Notes: a model not told the origin generated them from the letters alone. Numbered from the stretch's first letter, positions 10,501 to 20,000 are shown. The stretch: 64,000 nt of DNA from Woeseiaceae bacterium (GCA_021773035.1 JAJFKU010000064.1:35716-99715), one strand, 5' to 3'. Numbers and translations: made by a program.

Positions 10501-12588
10501 AACGTTATCGGGGACACCGGCGTTCATGGCACCTGGAGTCGTGTCCTCGGGCGCATTGACCAGAATCCCATCGACGAGCGCTGAGCTCGCGCCATCTGGA
10601 ACCGCTACACCATTCAACATCGTGCTATCGGCGACGTAGGTCGTGTCGGCTGGAATCTGGTCGACGATGTAGACGCCCGTTGCGTTATCGGTGCCGGCGT
10701 TCTGAACGGTAATCGTGTAGCGCAGCGCTTCGCCCGCGAGTAACACGTTGGGATTACCCTCGAGATAGGTCGAAATCTTCTCAACGATGAACGACGGCGC
10801 CGACTGAATCGGAATTTCGGTAGGATCTTCGTCGCCTGCGACGTTCGGATCGGCCACGCCGTTGATGTACGGGTCGTCACTCAGCGCGATCGGATAGCCG
10901 TCAGCGGTCGCCTCCGACTGGTTGAGAACAATGCTGTCATTGGCAATGACAGGCGCCAGCTGAGCCTCGAACACGATAGACAGAGACTCGCCCAGCCCGC
11001 CAATACTCAGGCCACTGATATCGAGGCGACCTGTTCCCGCACTACCGCCGTTTGCGTCAGAGTTATCGCTGCCATTGGCGGCCGACGTAACAACGAGCGT
11101 TCCTGCCTCGAACATCGGCGTCGCGTTCAGGTTATCGAGCTCGTCAATAATTTCGAAACCGTCAATTGGGGTGGCGCCTGCATTTTCGATTCGCAATGTG
11201 TATTGAAGCGTATCGCCAGGCGTTGCGACAGTGCCCGGGTCCTCTCCGGTCGTTACATTTACGACCGTCTTCTCGAAGACAAGCGCAGGCAAGTCGACTG
11301 TGACACTGTGCGCGTCCTCGTGGTCCCCGACGCCCACGGTGCCGTCGGTCAATGTCCGCCTGTACGTGGTCGACGCATCGGAGTTAAACCACTCGGTCGC
11401 TGCGGCGACGTTCGTCAGAATGACGCCATCCTGGGAGTCGGCGTCAAGTTGAGTGCGATACGCGATCATCAGACGCTCGTTCACGCCAATCACCGAGGCT
11501 GCGCTCAGTGTGCTGAATGTAAGCTCGCATGCGACGCCGTTGTAGGTGAGTGAGTAATCCACCCCCTGCACCAGCGGACCTTTTCCAGGCACCGGTGTGG
11601 CGCCGTCTGCCGCGAAAACACGTGCGCTCTGAAGCTCTGGCGCCGTGTCGCACATGCCGCCGGTCGGGCTGTCGGGTAGCTGGTCGATGAGCGTCGCGGT
11701 GTACGCGTCGGACTCACTCTCGTTCAGCGCACCGATGACGAAATCACCCCACTCTCCCAGACGCATCGTTGCCGGGCCCGTCTTCGAAACCGTGAGTCCC
11801 GGTGGCAATGTAAATTCACCGACCAGGCCTGAGCTGTTGACGGTGTCGCCCTCGCTTGTGATGAATTCGTCGACGGGACTACCGTTGTCCAGAAAGCTCA
11901 TCTCCAACGTGTAATCCACGCCATCGACGTTGAACGTCGTGGGCGCGGCGGAGGCGACGATCGTCACACGGTCCGTGCACCCTTCTCCGGGTGGTGTCGG
12001 ATAGGGACAGGGGTCCAGATTGTTCGGCGTTTCCTCGTGATTTAACGTGAAGGTGAAATTCAGCGGACCGGTTGGCACACCGTCAACGGCAAGCACGAGC
12101 AGCACGTCGAGCTCAGCCGAAACCAGGGAAGGTTCGCCGACGGTGAAATTCCGATGTTGAAACGTCCCAAGCGAAAAGTACGGGATAGCTCCCGGCAAAT
12201 CGAAGGGCGGCGGAAGCGTTGCGATGAAGTCATAGCCGCTTTGCTGGCCCGTTGTCGTGCCCCAGCTGATGCTCGAGGTCGGGTCGCCGTTCGTGATGAC
12301 AGGATCGCCCGGCTGGCTTCCGGGTATGCTATCGACCGGGTCACGCCAGGACCCGACAACGGATACGAACGTGATCTCGGCTGCCCACGCGCTCCCGGCT
12401 GGGACCAATGCGACCGCTGCAAGAACCGATAAAGCCAGGATGATGAATAGCTTCTTCACTGCCACGACCGGCGATTGTCGCGCCATATGCTGCCGTGCCA
12501 CGATCGAGATCGCAGGGTGCAGAACGCGTGCAAATTTACTGCTTCGGGCCATTTTATTCGCCAACAATCCTTGTACGCACGTCCTCAT
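7579..12588 (-). CDS. Giant secreted DUF11/CNA-B-like repeat protein
   Basis: 1669 residues as drawn from the first in-frame ATG. A convincing signal peptide (KKLFIILALSVLAAVALVP) begins near residue 45, so the real start may be the ATG at 12486 or a nearby GTG. No start has a strong ribosome site. From about residue 263 there is a series of DUF11 (TIGR01451-type) Ig-like repeats with phrases such as DTLQYTLRIENAG and ALRYTITVQNAG. SdrD B/CNA-B-like modules follow near 1056 (GDVWHDADHDNTPGG) and 1168, another DUF11 repeat near 1336, and a final CNA-B-like module near 1469 (GKVFNDANRDGYQDAG). The C-terminus resembles half an OmpA fold. The product is most likely a long surface or periplasm-spanning filament working with the overlapping OmpA-family gene. 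Its biological role is not known to me. Confidence 0.85.
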   Translation of the reverse strand: MRTCVQGLLANKMARSSKFARVLHPAISIVARQHMARQSPVVAVKKLFIILALSVLAAVALVPAGSAWAAEITFVSVVGSWRDPVDSIPGSQPGDPVITNGDPTSSISWGTTTGQQSGYDFIATLPPPFDLPGAIPYFSLGTFQHRNFTVGEPSLVSAELDVLLVLAVDGVPTGPLNFTFTLNHEETPNNLDPCPYPTPPGEGCTDRVTIVASAAPTTFNVDGVDYTLEMSFLDNGSPVDEFITSEGDTVNSSGLVGEFTLPPGLTVSKTGPATMRLGEWGDFVIGALNESESDAYTATLIDQLPDSPTGGMCDTAPELQSARVFAADGATPVPGKGPLVQGVDYSLTYNGVACELTFSTLSAASVIGVNERLMIAYRTQLDADSQDGVILTNVAAATEWFNSDASTTYRRTLTDGTVGVGDHEDAHSVTVDLPALVFEKTVVNVTTGEDPGTVATPGDTLQYTLRIENAGATPIDGFEIIDELDNLNATPMFEAGTLVVTSAANGSDNSDANGGSAGTGRLDISGLSIGGLGESLSIVFEAQLAPVIANDSIVLNQSEATADGYPIALSDDPYINGVADPNVAGDEDPTEIPIQSAPSFIVEKISTYLEGNPNVLLAGEALRYTITVQNAGTDNATGVYIVDQIPADTTYVADSTMLNGVAVPDGASSALVDGILVNAPEDTTPGAMNAGVPDNVATITFDVVVNAGVADGTVISNQAFVSAVDQGIADIPSDDPRTEVADDPTLDVVGNFPLLFAVKSAALQIDNGSPGIVDPDDTLRYTITVYNNGSVPATIVELFDDVPAYTSYVADSTTLNGAPIGRPDGGVFPLAARIDVSSTDLPLPGPGEGVLSPGESAVVQFDLLVNTDAARGSLIVNQATVYSAEVANLLTDGDGNPATGPEPTVVVVGDAQALTIVKELSVVGGGAAIAGATLEYVVTVQNIGLVPALFVTIRDDLDETNPDYLTYVDQSATLNGLAAGVSFAAPVITADYYATYGALGPGETAVLRFRAIINPNLVEGTTIVNTARVYWDDPEQTAEATIMIDVGAMPNAGMLSGDVWHDADHDNTPGGIERSLEGWLVELLLDDQPVRSMVTNADGYYLFANVTPNYASGQTYTLRFSAPGAVSTTALLGQTDSDFTDGQQRIDDIDVQEGSNLLALNMPVDPNGVIYDSVARTPVNGATVTLVDARNGVPLPAACFDDPNHQGQVTVGSGYYKFDINFSDPACPSGLNYLLQVTAPDVSFVPGVSLLIPPSSDETTLPFDVPSCPGSAADAVAGTLQTCEAQSSEFAPPASVPAQDSATDYYLFVSLDSSQSPGSSQLFNNHLPLDPRLGGAVAITKTTPMLNVTRGQLVPYVITISNTFGVALQDVNVIDRFPAGFRYIEGSARFDDQPLEPTIVGRELVWSDFTLDVDGRHTIKLLLAAGAGVTEGEFANRAQVVNSILGSAISEEASATVRIIPDPTFDCTDVTGKVFNDANRDGYQDAGEEGLAAVRLVTARGLVASTDSYGRYHITCAIVPNESRGSNFVLKIDDRTLPSGFRPSTRPVQVQRATRGKSLRMNFGASIHRVVGLDVADAVFEPDSTTMRQQWVPRISLLLEELQKSPATLRLSYVADVEPEALVEQRLAILKSQITSAWEETGCCYELVIEPEIHWRLGGPVKRQQGGEQ

Positions 12589-12613
12589 CCTGAGAACGGA
12601 CCGTGTTAATCGC

Positions 12614-12680
12614 GGTCGTGGAGCGATCCCGCTACCTTGGAGCTGCCGCTCGTCGGGCCGGTGGCTTTATCTGTTTGCTT
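12614..12680 (-). promoter_or_regulatory. Structured leader resembling a degenerate c-di-GMP-I (GEMM) riboswitch
   Basis: Read on the minus strand, this leader contains GCAAAC (12673-12678), then AAAGCCACCGGCC (12656-12668), a perfect GAGC-GGCA-GCTC hairpin (12640-12651), and GGTAGCGGG closing a second hairpin (12620-12636). These blocks and their order match conserved blocks of the GEMM/c-di-GMP-I riboswitch. The helix normally found between the first two blocks is missing, so ligand binding is uncertain. The element ends about 26 bases before the first ATG of the DUF11 gene, in a 209-base gap inside the cluster. A non-riboswitch attenuator is the alternative. Confidence 0.35.
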
Positions 12681-12797
12681 GATTCCTAGCATGACTATGG
12701 CGCAACAACTGCTAGCAAAAGGTGAACTGCATCACACCTTGTTGGTTTGACGATAATTGGGGCAAAAGTGTGTTTACTTACGGGTGCTTAGCAACGG

Positions 12798-14198
12798 TTA
12801 GGCTGCGGGCAGGAAGTCAATTGGGTAGATTATGGTAACTGCTACGATGTCTTCTTTCGCACCGAAATCGAAGCCGATAACGCGCTCCACTACTTGCTGT
12901 GCGAGGGCAGGTGCGTTCATATCGGATGACTGTAAGACACAGAACGAAACGCTGCCGTCCGGTTCAATGGTTAGCTTCAGGATAACCTGTCCGCGAAGCG
13001 TCGGGTCTTTACGTAACTCTCGATTATAGAGTCGGTAGAGCGATGCCTTGTAGCGATCGAATACGATCTGGATTTCTTCGTCTGTGCGGCCGGCGAACGA
13101 ACCGCCACTGCGAGGCCGATCTGACGAACCGCTGCCGCCAGTTCCGATTGAGCTCGCGACACGCGAAATCTCTACGCCCTCAATGCCGCCACCACCGCCG
13201 CCCACATCCCGGCTGATGTCAGCGAGATTAATCCCGCCGCTCGAACCTGGCGCGTTCGTCGTAACCATAGAACGTGAGGGGCGTCCGGTTGCGTCAGTTC
13301 CCGCACTGCTGAATCGAGCTTGCGACCCAATCTGTGTACTGGCACGCAAATTCGAGCTCTCTGCGAAGCTATCGCGAAAAGCCAGAATACCTTTGGACCT
13401 GACCTGCTCTTTGGTATCAACCGGTTCGTTGCTCGCTACGGCCGGTTGGTCCACGATCTCTGGGGGTGTCTCATCGGGAGGTGTCTCAGCCAGTTCTTCC
13501 GGTTCCGGAAGCTCTTCCTCGAATACCAGCTGTGGCGCCGGCTCGGGTTCCGGCTGCGCTCGTTGTTGCTCGACCAATCTTGCAACGCGCTCCGGAACTT
13601 CAATAATCTGCTCTCGTTCAATGATTGGAATAGCGATCGCACCGAGAATAGCTGCGATACCGAATGAAGCAGCAAGTGATGACCACAGTGACTTGCGAAA
13701 GCGCTGATCTTCTTCATTACCACGCGTCCATGGCATAACCAGATCGTGATTCGGGACGTCTGTTAGTTCGCGCTCAATCAGCCACTCATTCTTGCGATTT
13801 TCCTGTTGCTCGATAACGTCGAGCAATTCATAGTGGAATTGATCCAGCTCCTGATTCTGTTCGCCTATGTCTTCCAGAATCTCGTCCCGCCGGTCCTCCG
13901 TTCGGGCAATCTCGGCGGCATAGGCCTCTATCCTTTCGCCCGCGCTCGCCAGCGCCTTACTGCCCGCCTGCGGTCCTTCCCGAGAGCCCCAAAAAAGATC
14001 TGCAGCACCGATATTCTCAAGCTCTGCAAGCGACCGACATACCTGGCCAAGCACATCAAATTCGTGACCTTTATCAGCGAGAGCCTGCAGTTCGTCGTTC
14101 ACGCGCTGCAGTTTGGTCTCAAGGCCCGACAGCCGTTGCTCGGACTCCTCAGACCGGCTCCGTATCGACTGTTCCTTGTTTACAAGTTCTTCGGTCAC
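12798..14198 (-). CDS. TonB-like energy transducer with AgmX/PglI-type C-terminal domain
   Basis: 466 residues with a GTG start and an AAGGT ribosome site. Residues 1-165 are a cytoplasmic, Glu/Lys-rich coiled-coil region. One membrane segment lies at about 172-193 (SLAASFGIAAILGAIAIPII), followed by a Pro/Glu-rich spacer (215-250) as in TonB, a Gly/Ser-rich linker, and from about 365 a domain beginning DEEIQIVFDRYKASLYRLYN. That domain matches the AgmX/PglI C-terminal type (GltG/GltJ of the Myxococcus gliding machine), a TonB-C-like fold that reaches the outer membrane. The large cytoplasmic coiled coil is unusual for plain TonB and is closer to Glt proteins. The gene lies 18 bases after two ExbD genes and a TolQ gene, so it is the likely force-transmitting subunit of that motor. 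Confidence 0.8.
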   Translation of the reverse strand: MTEELVNKEQSIRSRSEESEQRLSGLETKLQRVNDELQALADKGHEFDVLGQVCRSLAELENIGAADLFWGSREGPQAGSKALASAGERIEAYAAEIARTEDRRDEILEDIGEQNQELDQFHYELLDVIEQQENRKNEWLIERELTDVPNHDLVMPWTRGNEEDQRFRKSLWSSLAASFGIAAILGAIAIPIIEREQIIEVPERVARLVEQQRAQPEPEPAPQLVFEEELPEPEELAETPPDETPPEIVDQPAVASNEPVDTKEQVRSKGILAFRDSFAESSNLRASTQIGSQARFSSAGTDATGRPSRSMVTTNAPGSSGGINLADISRDVGGGGGGIEGVEISRVASSIGTGGSGSSDRPRSGGSFAGRTDEEIQIVFDRYKASLYRLYNRELRKDPTLRGQVILKLTIEPDGSVSFCVLQSSDMNAPALAQQVVERVIGFDFGAKEDIVAVTIIYPIDFLPAA

Positions 14199-14216
14199 AC
14201 TGTTACCTTGGCGGCG

Positions 14217-14723
14217 CTAGTTTGCCGCAACCTGAGTGCCGCCTTTCTGTATCACTGCCAGAGAGACGTTCTCGAACCCTTCACCGGTACAGGTCGACAT
14301 GATTGTCTTGATGACAATAAACGGTACGGACTTGTCCGCAAGGATGGTTACTTCCTGGCTGGTCGACACAATTCGTGTACTTGTGCCAATGACACTTTCC
14401 TTTAGTTCCGCAAGGCGAGCTGCGATCGGGTCGAGGGCGCTTGCCTTGTCTGCGATGATTTCGTCAACCATCGCTACCAGTTGACCTTGTACCAGTACCT
14501 CGGTTGGGCTGATAAAGATCACCACTGTTTCGCGTGGTTTGGACTCGACACGTGACTCCGGAAGGCTGACTTCCTTCGGCGTATCAAGGACCTCTACTGA
14601 ACCCGAATTGACGAGCAGGAAAAACACCAGGATGGTAAAAACATCCATGAGAGACGTCAGATTCATTTTCCCGATCTTCAAACGATTGCGACCCATGCGC
14701 TTGATACGACGTGAATCCCTCAT
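14217..14723 (-). CDS. ExbD/TolR-family motor subunit (second copy)
   Basis: 168 residues. A basic N-terminus (RRIKRMGRNRLKIGK) precedes one membrane helix with the family Asp (NLTSLMDVFTILVFFLLVNS). A periplasmic domain follows. In ExbD/TolR/AglQ/AglS proteins this helix packs in the TolQ/ExbB pore, and its Asp carries the proton flow. The ATG overlaps the stop of the preceding ExbD gene by 4 bases. The periplasmic part is longer than in minimal ExbD and has two Ser/Thr-rich stretches. Paired divergent ExbD genes after one TolQ gene is the arrangement of aglR-aglQ-aglS. Confidence 0.85.
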   Translation of the reverse strand: MRDSRRIKRMGRNRLKIGKMNLTSLMDVFTILVFFLLVNSGSVEVLDTPKEVSLPESRVESKPRETVVIFISPTEVLVQGQLVAMVDEIIADKASALDPIAARLAELKESVIGTSTRIVSTSQEVTILADKSVPFIVIKTIMSTCTGEGFENVSLAVIQKGGTQVAAN

Positions 14724-15211
14724 GGGGCTTCGCCTACGGAAATGTCCGAGAACAACGCATATAGCTCGTACTCATTCTCAACGCCTGTCGGTACTTCTAC
14801 AGTTCGAACAACATCCATAACCTGAATCAGGTAGTCGTACGGTACGAAGGGTTCCATTAACACTGACGCAGTATCGATGTTCGGATATTCCTGCTTCAGC
14901 GCGACCATCATTTGCGACAGTTCATCAAGGTCGTATTCATCATCCTTCTTCGGGACAGTCGCGATGATCGATTTTCCATTACTGATTTCGATCCCGGGTT
15001 CCCGGACGATGACTTCAACCCTGAAGCTTTCGACTTGCGGCGCAGCGCCACTGGCATTGCTTGGCAAGTCCAGTTCCACGATGGTCAGTCGTGAAAAAAC
15101 TGCCGTAATAAGAAGAAACGGAATCAATACCACCATCAGATTCAAGAACGTGGTGACGTCGATTTCGTAGTCGTTTCCCTTACGACGCTTGTAATGATGC
15201 TTGCGGGCCAT
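14720..15211 (-). CDS. ExbD/TolR-family motor subunit (first copy)
   Basis: 163 residues. It has a basic start (MARKHHYKRRKGNDYE) and a single membrane helix IDVTTFLNLMVVLIPFLLI with Asp at position 18. The family Pro-Leu-x-Asp context is replaced by Ile-Asp-Val-Thr. A periplasmic domain of about 120 residues follows. It shows little similarity to the neighbouring ExbD copy beyond the fold, so the pair probably forms a heterodimer in the pore. Its start lies 5 bases after the TolQ-type gene stop, and the genes are surely co-transcribed. Confidence 0.8.
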   Translation of the reverse strand: MARKHHYKRRKGNDYEIDVTTFLNLMVVLIPFLLITAVFSRLTIVELDLPSNASGAAPQVESFRVEVIVREPGIEISNGKSIIATVPKKDDEYDLDELSQMMVALKQEYPNIDTASVLMEPFVPYDYLIQVMDVVRTVEVPTGVENEYELYALFSDISVGEAP

Positions 15212-15216
15212 TTTGC

Positions 15217-15870
15217 TTACGCCGCAGCAGTTGTACGCTGTGCCCGTCTCGAGAACACGTTCAACGCCTTAACCGTTGCCATCTCGAGGCTATCTACGAT
15301 GTCGCCCGTCTTGCTTGTCAGAACCGCGTGTACGATCAGCAACGGAATTGCGACCATGAGTCCGAATGCCGTGGTGTTCATCGCAACAGAAATACTGGCC
15401 GACAACAGGTCGGCTTTTTCCGCCGGGTTCGCATTGGCGACAGCCGTGAAAGCCTGGATAAGGCCCATAATCGTACCGAGCAAGCCGAGAAGCGTTGCGA
15501 TACTCGAAGCCAGTGCTACGTAGGGTGTACGTTTTTCGAGGCGTGGCACGATCTGCATCATGCTCTCCTCCATCGCGATCTCAATATCTTCGCGTCGTCG
15601 CACTCCGCCCTGCATTGACAGACCCATGTTCAAGACCTGCGAGATCGTTGATTCGTCCTCACCGGTCATTGCCCGCGCCTCGTTGAACTCTCCGTTGTCC
15701 AACAATGGCTGTACCTTGTCCCAGACCACCTGGTTCTTGCTCGTAATCACCGTAAGCGTTACGAAGCGTTCAACGGCTATTGCTACGCCAAACGCGAATA
15801 CCAGAAGAATCGGATACATGAACAAACCACCCGTTGCGAAGAAGGCTACAATCGAATAGAAAAAGTCCAT
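15217..15870 (-). CDS. TolQ/ExbB/MotA-family proton channel protein
   Basis: 217 residues from the ATG at 15870, chosen because GAGGA lies 8 bases upstream; a TTG 36 bases further upstream has no good ribosome site. Three membrane segments are visible: about 5-30 (FFATGGLFMYPILLVFAFGV), 120-142 (ASSIATLLGLLGTIMGLIQA) and 155-178 (NTTAFGLMVAIPLLIVHAVL). Thr and Ala positions in the last two match the MotA_TolQ_ExbB domain. The protein forms the pentameric inner-membrane channel around the ExbD dimer and converts proton flow into motion. Its position before two ExbD genes and an AgmX-type gene points to an AglR-like role rather than iron uptake. Confidence 0.9.
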   Translation of the reverse strand: MDFFYSIVAFFATGGLFMYPILLVFAFGVAIAVERFVTLTVITSKNQVVWDKVQPLLDNGEFNEARAMTGEDESTISQVLNMGLSMQGGVRRREDIEIAMEESMMQIVPRLEKRTPYVALASSIATLLGLLGTIMGLIQAFTAVANANPAEKADLLSASISVAMNTTAFGLMVAIPLLIVHAVLTSKTGDIVDSLEMATVKALNVFSRRAQRTTAAA

Positions 15871-16056
15871 CTCAAAATCCTCGATTAACAGAATATTCCG
15901 GCTCAACCGCCGGATAAGGGCCAGATTAGACCCGCGTCACAGGGAATTACGTGACGCAGCGCACGTTCGGGGATTATGTTCGTGGGAATCTGCGCTTCTA
16001 TGGCTTACTTCACACGATCAGGGATTGCTAGCCCAGGCGGTCGTCGCCGAGCGAGT

Positions 16057-16383
16057 TTACTCGCCGGATCGAATCTCGAAGTACTCCAGCTCGCGAAGGA
16101 AAACTTCCTTGTCAACCGGCTGAGCCCGGTCGTCAAGTGTATCGGTCAAGCCGATATCGTCGCCCATCTCCGAGGATTTCCAGGGGACGATTACCAGGGA
16201 CTTGGGCGTCTCTTCGTTGCCGAGAATTGACATGCCCGACATTTTCTTCGGACCCGTATCCTCCCGAACTTCCGGCTCCTCCTCGGAGACGGTATCCGTG
16301 TCAGTTTGCTCGGCTTCTTCCTCGGCAATCGCCAGTGAGAAGAACAGCAACAGGGTCAACATCGAACTGAGTTTCGTCTTCAT
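16057..16383 (-). CDS. Small acidic secreted protein of the motor cluster
   Basis: 108 residues. A signal peptide (KTKLSSMLTLLLFFSLAIA) leads directly into an Asp/Glu-rich mature N-terminus (EEEAEQTDTDTVSEEEPEVR) that is probably disordered. A more conserved-looking segment KSLVIVPWKSSEMGDD follows, ending in FLRELEYFEIRSGE. I do not recognise a named domain. The gene sits between the TPR lipoprotein and the TolQ-type gene in the same orientation, 8 bases after the lipoprotein stop, so it is probably a small periplasmic component of the same complex. Confidence 0.7.
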   Translation of the reverse strand: MKTKLSSMLTLLLFFSLAIAEEEAEQTDTDTVSEEEPEVREDTGPKKMSGMSILGNEETPKSLVIVPWKSSEMGDDIGLTDTLDDRAQPVDKEVFLRELEYFEIRSGE

Positions 16384-16391
16384 GTAGATGC

Positions 16392-17042
16392 CTATTTCGC
16401 CATGCGATTACGCAGGTCGGTAATCCACATCTCTACTTCCGGATCGGTGGGCACCGTCGCCATGTACGCTTCGTACTGGTTCAATGCACAGTTCAGATCC
16501 CCGAGATAAAGATCACAGAGAATCGCGAGATTTCTGCGTGCGTGATGATAGCCCGGGTATACATCGATCGCCGCTTCGTATCGCTGCTTCGCTTCCGCGA
16601 AACGCCCGGTTGCGCGGTACACGATTCCAAGCTCATTGAGTGCCACAGGATGACTCGAATTCAACTCAAGCGCCTGCAGGAGATACTCTTCCGCCCTGTC
16701 AAGATCGCCCATGCGATGATGGGCGACGCCTAGATCTATCTTTGGTGCGGTGACGGTCGGTGCCGCGTCTGTCACTTGTTCGAGAATGCTTATTCCCAGC
16801 TGCAGATTTCCATCGCGCAAATGCCGGAGCGCCTCGTAATACTGCAGGCGAATCGATTCCGTTACTTTTACTTCTTCTGTAATGGTAAAACCGACGGCCT
16901 CCTGGATTTCAATATTCGCTTCCTTACGCTGCGGTTTCGTCGTCGCATTACAAGCTGCGAGCGCGAATGTACCGATCACTGACAAAAGCAGGAGACGCGA
17001 TCGCAGACTTGTTGTGTGTAGAGTTGATTTCATCAGTGCCAT
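16392..17042 (-). CDS. TPR-repeat lipoprotein (GltE/AglT-like)
   Basis: 216 residues. The signal sequence ends in a lipobox, FALAAC, with lipidated Cys at 31. At least three tetratricopeptide repeats follow, for example LGVAHHRMGDLDRAEEYLLQ and LGIVYRATGRFAEAKQRYEA. TPR proteins are protein-protein scaffolds; in the Glt machine a small TPR lipoprotein (GltE) is tethered to the outer membrane. The gene lies 9 bases after the large TPR gene and 8 bases before the small acidic gene, so it belongs to the same transcript. Membrane side is inferred from the residue after Cys (Asn), which does not signal inner-membrane retention. Confidence 0.8.
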   Translation of the reverse strand: MALMKSTLHTTSLRSRLLLLSVIGTFALAACNATTKPQRKEANIEIQEAVGFTITEEVKVTESIRLQYYEALRHLRDGNLQLGISILEQVTDAAPTVTAPKIDLGVAHHRMGDLDRAEEYLLQALELNSSHPVALNELGIVYRATGRFAEAKQRYEAAIDVYPGYHHARRNLAILCDLYLGDLNCALNQYEAYMATVPTDPEVEMWITDLRNRMAK

Positions 17043-17051
17043 TCCGTGCGT

Positions 17052-20000
17052 CTAATTACTGCTGACAATTCCGGTCACCGCTGCGATCCTGGTCAGTTCC
17101 TTGTTTTCCAGCTGAGGATCTTCGGCGCCTGCTACACCCTCTCCTTCGACGCCCTTTCCGCCGACACCGAGGTCCGGTGCGACTGGCATTCGGTATGCAA
17201 AGACATCGATTGACTCGAGAAATCCATGGCTGCTTTCGTTTTTGGCGTAACGTCCTGGCATCAGGATTGCAAGTTCATCGAGGCTTTTCTGAATCCACGG
17301 GTTGTAGACGCCGGCTGCGAGAAGCTCGAAATTCGCTTCATGCACCGCGATCGCCTGTTCTTCGAAAGGCCATGCCTCTTCTTCGATAACAAGTTCGTAA
17401 TCTGACATCTCTGCCACTGACAGACCTGCGGGACGCTCTGACTCCATTAAGGACCGACTAAACTCCCGATAAGTTTCCGCAGTCATGTAGGTCGCTGCGG
17501 CGGTGATATCAGATACCTCGTAGCTCACAAGGTCTTCGAGAACGGCGAGCGACTCATCCATTTTCGACTGCTTTCGAGCCAGGCTGGCCTCGAAGGGTTG
17601 TACAAGTTCAATAGCAGCAAACTGCTGATACTTTTGCTCAGCCAGCACCAGCGCGGCGCCACCTGCCAGGTAGCGACTGCGGTCCGTACGATCAACTCCG
17701 GCTTCTCTGTCGAATTCGACCATCGCGTTCAGGATTCGATTGTAGCGCTGATAATCGGCCCGCTCTTTGTAGATTTCCGACAGGCGCTTTTGCGTCTCCA
17801 TCGCGTAGTCGATCGGCCGTGGATAGTCATTCACGTACTGCTCGTATACCCGCACCGCGTCAGCCATCGCGTCGGCTTCGTCATACAGTTCGCCAGCGGT
17901 AAGCAGTGCCTCTCGACTCAATTCAACGTCATTCGCCTCGACGGATATACGTTCGTGCTCCGCAGCAGAGCGTGCTAGCTGTCCATCCTCGCGATAGATG
18001 TGTGCGAGTTGTTTGGTAGCGTCGTTGTGCAATTGGTGATCAGGGTGCGCTGTCCTGAATTCTTCCAGCACACCGGCCGCCATATTCCAGTCTTTCAGCT
18101 TCATCAATGCTGCTGCAGCGTCGTACTCCGCGCCAGTGCGAATCGTCGAAGTTGGCGCCAGGTCTTTGATGCGCAGGAAGTGATCAGCGGCTGCCCGGTA
18201 GTCTTCGAGCAGGTTGGCTTGTTCGGCTTGCTTGTAAATCGAGGCCGCGAGGCCGTCTATAACCGCCGGTCTTGATTCGTCATTTTCCGGCGTCAGATCA
18301 AGCACGTTTGCGTAGGCCAATTCCGCCTGTTGATACTCGGTGATATCGATGGACGAATGAGCAACAACCGCCCACGCGCCGCGGCGCAGATCCGGGTCGG
18401 TCTCGGGATAGCGTTTGATTAGTTTGCTGGCCGAATCGATGGCACGAATGAAGTCCTTCATCTCGTATAAATCATCTGCCGCTGCGCCCAGAACCGTTGG
18501 CGCCTGCTCATGCGCTACGAATGTATCGGCAAAACGCAGCGAACTTTCGACAGTTTGCTCCTTAACGTCGCGCTGAAGTGACCCCGTAGCTCGCGCCAAC
18601 GCCTGCCGATAGGCGAACACGGCGGCATAACCTGCTGCGGACGCTTGGTCATGATCGCCATACTCGTATGCGGTGAGCTCATACTCATGCGCTGCATCGC
18701 CGAAATCTTCGTTTTCCAGCAGCAGGTCGGCCAGCTGGTAGTTAACCTGTGGTGTTTCCTCGTCCGAAGGGAACGAGCCGAGCAACTGCCGGTACCAGCG
18801 ATGCGCTTCGTCGAAATGTTGTCCCTTTTCGTCGACAAGAGCGTCATCCTGATAGAGCGCGTGATAGTGTCCGGCGAGATCGGCGAGATTCGCCTTCAGG
18901 AATCCTGCCACTTCGGGCGCGCTGTCAACATCGTGCCTGTTCCAATACTCCGATGACAAGGTATAGCGGGTCGCGAAATCCTTTTTTGCTTCAACAACGA
19001 GCAGCGGAAAGTTGGCCTCGTCGAATATCTCGACGACGCGCATACTGAAATACGGTGATCGCTGGTGATAGGGGTTCAGGTCGATAAACGAGCGATACAT
19101 GGATGCTGCATCGTCGTAACGCAACTTGTCGAAATAGAATTCACCAAGATTGCTGTAAATCTTATCGTCATAACTGCGGTGACCCTTTTCGGAAAAGTAC
19201 TCGCCGACAACTTCCGGACCACCCAGATTCGAAAAGCTCAGGCTGATAACACGGAAAGTATCCGTAACGCGGTGCTCTTCATTTTGCTCGTCATGCTGCT
19301 CGAAGTCGTAGCCGATCGACTTTTGATAGTCGAGCAATGCGATAAATCTGTCCAGCGCCTCGTCATAGAACTGCTGTTTGTAGAGGGTCCAACCCATCTT
19401 ATAGAGCGAAAGCTCGTAGTATGAGAAGTTGTCGCCCATGTGAATGACGGAATTGTATGCTACCTCCGCGTCGCGATATTTGCGCCGAACGAAGTAGTAC
19501 TCGCCGCGCCTGAACTGGACTTCGTCAGCATATTTCGAATGCGGATACTCGCTGACAAATTGATTCATCACTTCCATCGCTTCGTCCGGCTGACCAATTT
19601 CGTCATAGGCGCGCGACATCTGATAGAGCACTTTGTCGTTTCGTTCGTAGTTGGGATAACGCTCAAGAATCTGCTTGTAGGTCGCTATGGCTTCGCGTGG
19701 TCCGGCGGGAATTTCCTCGCCGTCCACAGTTACCATTGTCGGTTCGCCATCTGTAGCTGGAACGAACATCTCGTCACGCCCTAGTGCACGCCGCTCAAAC
19801 TCCTTGTCTGACTCGGACGACTCTGTTGTGCTGACTGCCGTCGGCTCGACGTCAGCGAACGTACGACGAGTCGCAATTTCCGGCGAGGCCATCTCACGAA
19901 TCTCTCCGCTCCCCATAACACCGTAGGCCTGCTCAATTTGCAGATCAGCCAGCCTGCGCATCGCCTCTGGTGTTCTTTTGCTCTGGGAGGTTTCTGCGAG

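Noticed and set aside
13084..13707. 207-codon plus-strand frame rich in Ser/Gly/Pro
   Set aside because: Antisense to the AgmX-type transducer gene; the composition mirrors its Pro/Glu-rich region.
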